The notes beneath the pieces were generated by a model. That model was not told the DNA's origin and did no database searches. It saw nothing but the letters and a program-made list of their open reading frames with translations. A stretch of 56,521 bases of DNA, from positions 1-56,521 of the forward strand of contig SVJW01000009.1 in NCBI GenBank assembly GCA_015068735.1. Reading direction: 5' to 3'. How positions within the stretch are numbered: position 1 is the stretch's first letter; each line of letters begins with the position of its first letter. The stretch comes from Oscillospiraceae bacterium (GTDB taxonomy: Bacteria; Bacillota; Clostridia; UMGS1883). Position numbers and translations under genes: made by a program. Shown here one piece after another: positions 51,045 to 56,521 of this stretch.

Positions 51045-52972
51045 TGATTAGTTCAAAAAAGTTTGATTTAATCGCCATAGTGCTTACAGCATTGGTTTTG
51101 GTGGGTACAGTATGTGCGATGTTTCTTCCAAAAGAGGCTTTAACGGGAAATGTCACAGGTCTTTTTGAATACAGCGATTTGCACTCAATTACAATTACTG
51201 CGGATGACTACTACACCGATTATGCTAAAAGCTCCCCTGTTAAAATTAACTTAATGGGCAATTATATAGAAACATCAAGTAATAATATCGCAATGAACGG
51301 AAGTGATATAACTATACTCGGCGGTGGTGTGTATGTTCTGTCGGGAACGTTAAATGACGGCAGTATTACCGTGGATTCTGTCGATGAGGCAGAGGTAAGG
51401 CTTATCTTTAACGGAGTTAATATTACATCCGCAGGTCTTTCTCCGATAGATATTCGCCAATCGGCTAAAACTGTAATTTCTCTTGTAGACGGAACAGAAA
51501 ATACACTTACCGATAATAGTGAAACGGGTAGTGCAATTTGTTCTAAGGACGATCTTGTTATAAACGGAAACGGGAGCCTTGTGATAAACGCAAATTTTGC
51601 AGACGGTATAAAGGCAAATGACACCCTGAAAATAACAGGAGGAAATATAAATATAACCGCCCCTGACGATGGCGTCAATGTAAATGACTGCATCATAGCT
51701 CTTAATGCTTCAATCACGGTAAATTCAGGCGGAGATGCAATTAAATGTGAGCATACCGAAGAGAAAAAAGGCTTTATCGCATTTGAAGAAGCAATACTGT
51801 CTGTCACCGCAGGAGGGGACGGAGTATACGCTTCGTCAGGTCTTTATATGAATAACACCGATGCAAATATTACCTCCGGTGGCGGAAGTGAAAACGCAGT
51901 AACAAAGCAAAACGGCTTTGGAAGATTTGAAGCTTCCTCCAATACCGAAGATACACCAAGCACCAAAGCAATTAAAGCAGGAACAAATATTGTCATAAAC
52001 GGTGGAAAGTTCCACTTTGACAGCGCAGAGGATGCAATACATTCTGATAAAGATGTAACCGTAAATAGCGGTGTATTTGAAATTTTATCGGGCGATGATG
52101 CTGTTCACGCAGAATTAAATCTTGTCATTGCACCGCAGACTATGAATATAAAGAAATGTTATGAGGGCTTAGAGGGTGCATATATCACAGTTAACGGTGG
52201 CGAAATCAGTATAATTTCAAAAGATGACGGTATTAATGCATCGGGTGAGAATTCAAACGCTGGTATGATGATGCCTCCAGGAAGATATGAGGGAGAAGAA
52301 AAATCCGCGGAAGAAGATATATGGCTCACGGTTAATGGCGGACATATATACATTGAAACAGCGGGCGACGGATTTGATTCAAACGGCTCAGCCGTTATAA
52401 ACGGTGGATTTCTTGAAATATACGGTCCTGAAAACAGCGGAAACGGCTCTGTCGATGTGGGTGACGGCGGATATGTGCTTATTATGAATGGAGGCAAGCT
52501 CTTTGCAGTAGGTAGCTCAGGTATGGCAGAGCATCCTGTAGAAAGCTCAAAACAACAGTCCATGACGTTCTATCTTGATGAAACTTATGATGTCGGAAGT
52601 ACGATAAAAATAACCGACAACACAGGCAATGAAATTGTTTCAGGAACTTCAAATAAACGCTTTAACTGGATATGCGTGAGTTCGGAAACTTTGAATACGG
52701 GTGAAAAATATAATCTCATCATAAACAATACCGAAGTAACAACTGTAACTGCAAACGGCGGAGCTGCCATATCAGGAACACCAAACGGTGGCTTTGGAAG
52801 ATTTAAAGGAGAAAGACCTGAGAATATGCCACGACCGGAAGGAAGACCTCAAGGCGGAGGACGGGGTAATCCACAAATGCGTCCCAATATGCCGGATGGT
52901 GAAATTCCGCCTGATTTTCCCGAGGGAATGGCACCGCATCATATGGAAAACAGAGTACAAGAATTACAATAA
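51044..52972 (+). CDS. Cthe_2159-like carbohydrate-binding beta-helix surface protein
   Basis: 642 residues. N-terminal membrane anchor or signal (FDLIAIVLTALVLVGTVCAMFLP). The body consists of repeated short strands typical of a right-handed beta-helix: VNGGEISIISKDDGINA, ITGGNINITAPDDGVNVNDC and INGGKFHFDSAEDAIHSDKD, with many DDG/DGI turns. This matches the Cthe_2159 family, whose founding member binds cellulose and polygalacturonate and also calcium. The last 60 residues are Pro/Gly/Arg/Met-rich and low complexity. It is probably exported and envelope-attached, acting with the VTC/DUF4956 pair. Confidence 0.8.
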   Translation: MISSKKFDLIAIVLTALVLVGTVCAMFLPKEALTGNVTGLFEYSDLHSITITADDYYTDYAKSSPVKINLMGNYIETSSNNIAMNGSDITILGGGVYVLSGTLNDGSITVDSVDEAEVRLIFNGVNITSAGLSPIDIRQSAKTVISLVDGTENTLTDNSETGSAICSKDDLVINGNGSLVINANFADGIKANDTLKITGGNINITAPDDGVNVNDCIIALNASITVNSGGDAIKCEHTEEKKGFIAFEEAILSVTAGGDGVYASSGLYMNNTDANITSGGGSENAVTKQNGFGRFEASSNTEDTPSTKAIKAGTNIVINGGKFHFDSAEDAIHSDKDVTVNSGVFEILSGDDAVHAELNLVIAPQTMNIKKCYEGLEGAYITVNGGEISIISKDDGINASGENSNAGMMMPPGRYEGEEKSAEEDIWLTVNGGHIYIETAGDGFDSNGSAVINGGFLEIYGPENSGNGSVDVGDGGYVLIMNGGKLFAVGSSGMAEHPVESSKQQSMTFYLDETYDVGSTIKITDNTGNEIVSGTSNKRFNWICVSSETLNTGEKYNLIINNTEVTTVTANGGAAISGTPNGGFGRFKGERPENMPRPEGRPQGGGRGNPQMRPNMPDGEIPPDFPEGMAPHHMENRVQELQ

Positions 52973-52975
52973 ATA

Positions 52976-53005
52976 GCAGGGGGTAGACATATTGTCTGCC
53001 CCTGC
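52976..53005 (+). terminator. Hairpin after the beta-helix gene
   Basis: GCAGGGG...AGACA pairs with TGTCT...CCCTGC with one internal bulge. No clear T-run, so a weak terminator or mRNA 3' structure. Confidence 0.5.
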
Positions 53006-53009
53006 AAGC

Positions 53010-53038
53010 TTGTATTTTTCTTGCAAGAATGCTATAAT
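53010..53038 (+). promoter_or_regulatory. Promoter of the two-component system with a palindromic spacer
   Basis: TTGTAT (53010-53015), 17-bp spacer, TATAAT (53033-53038). The spacer contains the palindrome TTCTTGCAAGAA (53018-53029), a possible operator. Confidence 0.65.
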
Positions 53039-53068
53039 AAATTCAAAAAACGGAAAAGAGGTGATTTC

Positions 53069-53740
53069 ATGCGACTTCTTCTTGTTGAAGACGAAAAAAT
53101 ACTTAACAAAACAATAGCGGAAAGACTTACCCGTATCGGTTATTCCGTAGATAGTTGCTTCGACGGTGAAGACGCGATTTATTACATTGAAAACACCGAA
53201 TACGACGGAATAATATTAGATGTTATGATACCTAAAATTAACGGGTTTGATGTAATTCGGAGGATAAGAGAAAAAAAGATAAACACCCCTGTTTTGTTTC
53301 TCACAGCAAAGGATTCTGACGAAGATATTATAGAGGGGCTTGACAGCGGTGCCAACGATTATCTCACAAAACCATTTTCATTCGGGGTATTATGCGCAAG
53401 AATCCGTGCAATGCTCCGTGTAAAAGAAAACGTTTCTACGGCAGTGCTTGAGCTTTCTGACCTGAGCGTAGATACAACAAAACGGATTGTTAAACGTGGT
53501 GATAATATTATCGAATTGTCATCCAAGGAATATTCCGTTTTAGAATACCTGATAAGAAACAAAGGCATTGTAGTTTCCAAGGAACGGATAGAGGAAAACA
53601 TCACAAACTATGACTACGAAGCAAACTCCGACATAATCAAGGTATATATTCATCACTTGAGGAAGAAGATTGACGAAGGGTATGAGAAGAAGCTTCTTCA
53701 TACTGTGAAAAATTCAGGATATGTTTTGAAGGAAGAGTAA
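53069..53740 (+). CDS. OmpR-family response regulator
   Basis: 223 residues from the ATG at 53069 after AGAGGTGAT. Receiver domain with Glu7/Asp8 acid pocket, phospho-acceptor Asp51 (ILDVMIP), Thr79/Ala80 region and Lys101 (LTKPF). The winged-helix DNA-binding domain has ELSSKEYSVLEYLIRNKGIVVSKERI and VYIHHLRKKID. It should bind direct repeats of the kind seen before the VTC operon. The sensor kinase gene starts 1 base after its stop codon. Confidence 0.93.
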   Translation: MRLLLVEDEKILNKTIAERLTRIGYSVDSCFDGEDAIYYIENTEYDGIILDVMIPKINGFDVIRRIREKKINTPVLFLTAKDSDEDIIEGLDSGANDYLTKPFSFGVLCARIRAMLRVKENVSTAVLELSDLSVDTTKRIVKRGDNIIELSSKEYSVLEYLIRNKGIVVSKERIEENITNYDYEANSDIIKVYIHHLRKKIDEGYEKKLLHTVKNSGYVLKEE

Positions 53741-53741
53741 T

Positions 53742-55088
53742 ATGAAAAGAACAGCTTCTATAAAAACAAGAATAACTATATGGTATACCACGCTGATGCT
53801 TGTACTAATGGCGGTGGTTTTGTCCCTTGTAGGCGGAATATCCTACAGGCTTTCTATTGATAATATTGAAAAAGATGTTGTGGTTCAGGTTTCGGGAGTT
53901 AATGAAAAGCTAAGCAAAAGAGACCGCGGTGTGTTCTTCAAAATAGAAAATAATGAGGAATTCAAGAATGTAACGGTATATACCGACCGCGGAGAATATG
54001 TTGCGGGAAAATACAACTATGACATAGATCGTATTCCTTTTAAAGAGGGAAATCCGCGCCGAGAAAGTGTAGACGGAAAGGAATATATCATTTACGACCT
54101 GCGTACAGCAACGCCACCGGGAATACCGCCTTTTTGGATAAGGGGAGCAGAATCTGTCAACTCCTCTGTAATTCTTGGACAATCAATGTTTTATGTAGTT
54201 CTGATTCTTGTACCAATTATACTGCTCCTTACCGCGTTAGGTGGTTATTACATTACCAAAAAAGCATTTATGCCTATTTCAGATATTACAAAAACGGCAG
54301 ATGACATTCGTGTTAAGGGAGATGTAAAGAAGCGAATTCCTTTGAATCCCGAAGGGAAAGAGGATGAACTTTTCAGACTTTCGGTTACTCTTAATGCGAT
54401 GCTCGACAATATTGAAAACCTAATCACAAAGGAAAAACAGTTTACATCAGATGCTTCCCACGAACTGAGAACGCCCATAAGTGTGGTTCTTTCGCAAGGA
54501 GAATACCTTTTGGAAATTGCTGAAACTGAAAAAGAGAGGGAACTTGCACAAAATATCGTGGATAAAGCTAATCAAATGTCAAAGCTTGTATCAAGTCTGC
54601 TTCTCCTTTCAAGAATTGATCAAAACAGGCAAAAGCTTATAAAGAAAGATGTTGAGCTGAGAGTTCTTGTGGATGTCGCGGTAGAGACAACTAAAGCTTT
54701 TGCAGGTGAAAAACGCATTAACGTTAATGTAAAAGTCGAAGAAAATCTGACAGTTTACGTAGACGAAACTCTGATGCTCAGCGTTATAACAAATCTTATA
54801 AATAACGCTGTGAAGTACGGAAAGGAATCGGGTAATGTCAATATAACGGCAAAAAAAGAAGGCTCTGCCGTAAACATCATTGTAAAGGATGACGGTATCG
54901 GTATTTCAAAGGAAAACCTCGAAAAAATATGGGACAGATTTTACCGTGTTGACGATGTGAGAAATGACGAATATGGAAGCAACGGGCTTGGGCTATCTAT
55001 GGTAAAGAGTATAGTAGAGCTTCACGGCGGGAAAATCTCGGTTGAAAGTGAAATAGGCAAAGGAACAGAATTTAAGATTGTTATATAA
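53742..55088 (+). CDS. Membrane sensor histidine kinase
   Basis: 448 residues. Two membrane helices (about 15-35 and 148-170) bracket an extracellular sensor region of about 110 residues. Then HAMP (AFMPISDITKTADDIRVKGDVKKRI), HisKA with phospho-acceptor His240 (DASHELRTPISVVL), N box NLINNAVKYG and ATP-binding DDGIGISKENLEKIWDRFYR and NGLGLSMVKSIVELHGG. Cognate partner of the adjacent OmpR-type regulator. The signal is unknown; gene order suggests control of the VTC/DUF4956/beta-helix genes. Confidence 0.93.
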   Translation: MKRTASIKTRITIWYTTLMLVLMAVVLSLVGGISYRLSIDNIEKDVVVQVSGVNEKLSKRDRGVFFKIENNEEFKNVTVYTDRGEYVAGKYNYDIDRIPFKEGNPRRESVDGKEYIIYDLRTATPPGIPPFWIRGAESVNSSVILGQSMFYVVLILVPIILLLTALGGYYITKKAFMPISDITKTADDIRVKGDVKKRIPLNPEGKEDELFRLSVTLNAMLDNIENLITKEKQFTSDASHELRTPISVVLSQGEYLLEIAETEKERELAQNIVDKANQMSKLVSSLLLLSRIDQNRQKLIKKDVELRVLVDVAVETTKAFAGEKRINVNVKVEENLTVYVDETLMLSVITNLINNAVKYGKESGNVNITAKKEGSAVNIIVKDDGIGISKENLEKIWDRFYRVDDVRNDEYGSNGLGLSMVKSIVELHGGKISVESEIGKGTEFKIVI

Positions 55089-55128
55089 GAAAAAGTCAGG
55101 TGTTTAAACACCTGACTTTTTCTTATAT
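55083..55128. terminator. Perfect 46-bp palindrome, shared bidirectional terminator
   Basis: A palindrome with no mismatch, arms including AAAAAGTCAGGTGTTT. The kinase stop codon (55086-55088) and the argH stop codon (55125-55123, minus strand) sit at mirror-image positions inside it. Flanking A and T runs allow termination in both directions. Confidence 0.9.
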
Positions 55129-56493
55129 GAACTTCTTTATATATTCAATCTGTGTTTCAATTGATGCTACCGATGTGCCGCCTGCGGAAATTCTCTTTTC
55201 GGCACAGTTACGAAGGTCGATTTCTGCATACAAATCTTCTTCAAAGAGACTGTCAAATTCCTTGTATTCAGGAAGAGTAAGTGTTTCAAGGGTTTTACCC
55301 TCGGCAACACATTTGCCGACAATCTGACCAACTGTCTTGTATGCACTGCGGAAAGGCTGACCTTTCTTTACAAGATAGTCTGCCAGGTCTGTGGCATTGA
55401 TGAAGCCTTCGCCGGCAGCGGCATACATTTTGTCTTTTCTTACGGACATTGTCTCAATCATTGGAGCAAATACGCTAAGGCACTTTTTAACAGTTTCGCT
55501 GCTGTCAAAAATTGCTTCCTTATCTTCCTGCATATCCTTGTTATAGGCAAGGGGAATTCCCTTTAAGATTGTAAGCATTGCCATTAAATCACCGTATACA
55601 CGTCCTGTTTTACCGCGGACAAGTTCTGCCATGTCGGGGTTTTTTTTCTGTGGCATAATGGATGAGCCTGTTGTGTAGGAATCGTCAAGCTCAACGAATT
55701 TGAACTCCCACGATGACCACAAAATTACTTCCTCAGAAAAACGGGAAAGATGAGTCATAACAAGCGCAAATGCACTCATAAGCTCGACACAGAAATCACG
55801 GTCGGAAACACCGTCAATACTGTTAAGTGTTATTCCGTCAAAGTCTAAAAGCTTTGCAGTCATTTCACGGTCTGTCTCATATGTTGTTCCTGCAAGGGCA
55901 CAAGAACCGAGGGGGGAGAAGTTCATTCTCTTCACGGCATCTTCAATTCTGCCGATGTCACGAATGAACATCATAGCGTATGCACAAAGGTGATGTGCAA
56001 ACATAATCGGTTGGGCACGCTGAAGATGGGTGTAACCGGGAAGAATTGTTTCCTTGTTTGCCTCCGCCTGCACAAGAATTGCTGCAAGAAGCTTCTTTAT
56101 AAGAGCAATAATCTCATTTGCTTCATCACGCATAAAAAGACGGATGTCGAGAGCTACCTGGTCATTACGGCTGCGCGCGGTGTGAAGACGTTTTCCTATG
56201 TCTCCGATACGCTTTGTAAGCTCCGCCTCAACGAACATATGAATATCTTCTGCATCAAAATCAAAAGCAAGATTTCCATTGTCAAGGTCGGTGAGAATTG
56301 ATTCAAGCCCTTTTATAATGGTTTCGGAATCGCTCTGTGAAATGATGTTGCAAGCGGCAAGCATTGTTGCGTGTGCGATAGAGCCCTTTATATCCTGCCT
56401 GTACATTTTGCAGTCAAAATGTATGGAAGAGTTAAAATCGTCAGCTTCTTTGTCGAGGGCTTTGGAGAAGCGACCTGCCCACATTTTGTCCAT
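55123..56493 (-). CDS. argH: Argininosuccinate lyase
   Basis: 456 residues, complete. The ATG is at 56493 with GGAGG 8 nt upstream on the minus strand. Fumarase/aspartase superfamily: signature GSSIMPQKKNPDMAEL with the mobile catalytic Ser loop, TARSRNDQVALDIRLFMRDE, and TILPGYTHLQRAQPIMFAHHL with the catalytic His region. It splits argininosuccinate to arginine and fumarate in arginine synthesis. argG, its frequent partner, would lie beyond the window edge upstream. Convergent with the sensor kinase. Confidence 0.97.
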   Translation of the reverse strand: MDKMWAGRFSKALDKEADDFNSSIHFDCKMYRQDIKGSIAHATMLAACNIISQSDSETIIKGLESILTDLDNGNLAFDFDAEDIHMFVEAELTKRIGDIGKRLHTARSRNDQVALDIRLFMRDEANEIIALIKKLLAAILVQAEANKETILPGYTHLQRAQPIMFAHHLCAYAMMFIRDIGRIEDAVKRMNFSPLGSCALAGTTYETDREMTAKLLDFDGITLNSIDGVSDRDFCVELMSAFALVMTHLSRFSEEVILWSSWEFKFVELDDSYTTGSSIMPQKKNPDMAELVRGKTGRVYGDLMAMLTILKGIPLAYNKDMQEDKEAIFDSSETVKKCLSVFAPMIETMSVRKDKMYAAAGEGFINATDLADYLVKKGQPFRSAYKTVGQIVGKCVAEGKTLETLTLPEYKEFDSLFEEDLYAEIDLRNCAEKRISAGGTSVASIETQIEYIKKFI

Positions 56494-56521
56494 AGTGTGT
56501 ACCTCCGGTAAAAGTATTATT

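Overview
The window looks like a chromosomal segment of an anaerobic, low-to-mid GC Firmicute of class Clostridia, probably a gut polysaccharide degrader. The evidence is a complete Rnf complex in the clostridial order C-D-G-E-A-B, three-SLH-domain surface proteins together with the wall-polymer pyruvyltransferase CsaB, the sporulation-type sigma factor SigH, a Gram-positive tyrosine-kinase/PHP-phosphatase module, strong AGGAGG ribosome sites and sigma-A promoters of the TTGACA-17-TATAAT type. The genus cannot be fixed from the sequence alone.

Layout. 1-8.3 kb: cell-surface region, with the 3' part of a heparinase II/III-like lyase ending in three SLH domains and two paralogous secreted proteins built from discoidin-like repeats. 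The gaps between them are mosaics of dispersed repeats. 8.4-9.0 kb: DinJ/YafQ toxin-antitoxin pair. 9.2-19.4 kb: cytoplasmic carbohydrate operon (SGNH hydrolase, sugar isomerase, an unassigned large glycosidase-like protein, histidine phosphatase, CBM9-like protein, GH2 enzyme, two alpha/beta esterases). None of these has a signal peptide, so they should act on imported oligosaccharides. 19.5-22.9 kb: housekeeping genes (tandem OB-fold protein, ruvX, DUF1292, 6S RNA, an SLH protein, RNase HI). 23.0-25.4 kb: Wzz/tyrosine kinase/phosphatase regulators of polysaccharide export. 25.5-35.3 kb: radical SAM protein, then a likely long transcription unit tyrS-csaB-coiled-coil protein-rnfCDGEAB-CPBP protease. 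35.4-37.8 kb: ArsR/HMA/P-type ATPase metal-efflux operon with an inverted-repeat operator. 37.8-42.4 kb: minus-strand uppP-ftsK, sigH and a zinc-ribbon protein. 42.5-48.5 kb: lipoprotein, alaS, HIT protein, amidohydrolase and S24/S26-like peptidase. 48.9-55.1 kb: CofE-like ligase, then VTC/DUF4956/Cthe_2159-like genes followed by a two-component system. 55.1-56.5 kb: minus-strand argH.

How parts fit together. CsaB would pyruvylate the wall polymer that SLH domains bind, linking it to the two SLH proteins here. The surface lyase and lectin-like proteins could capture and cut an acidic or esterified polysaccharide whose fragments the cytoplasmic operon would de-esterify and hydrolyse. This functional chain is inference; no transporter is in the window.

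The most unusual content is non-coding. (1) Two near-identical 274/275-bp elements with imperfect terminal inverted repeats lie 28 kb apart, each just downstream of a stop codon and each sandwiched between two copies of a locus-specific terminator-like hairpin; this looks like a small non-autonomous element that targets and duplicates terminator stem-loops. (2) A 178-bp array of about eight short hairpins is separated by ATGAATTG words on the left and CAATTCAT words on the right. (3) The two discoidin-like genes share an upstream block with 18-bp-phased direct repeats. I see no CRISPR array, tRNA, rRNA, prophage or intact transposase.
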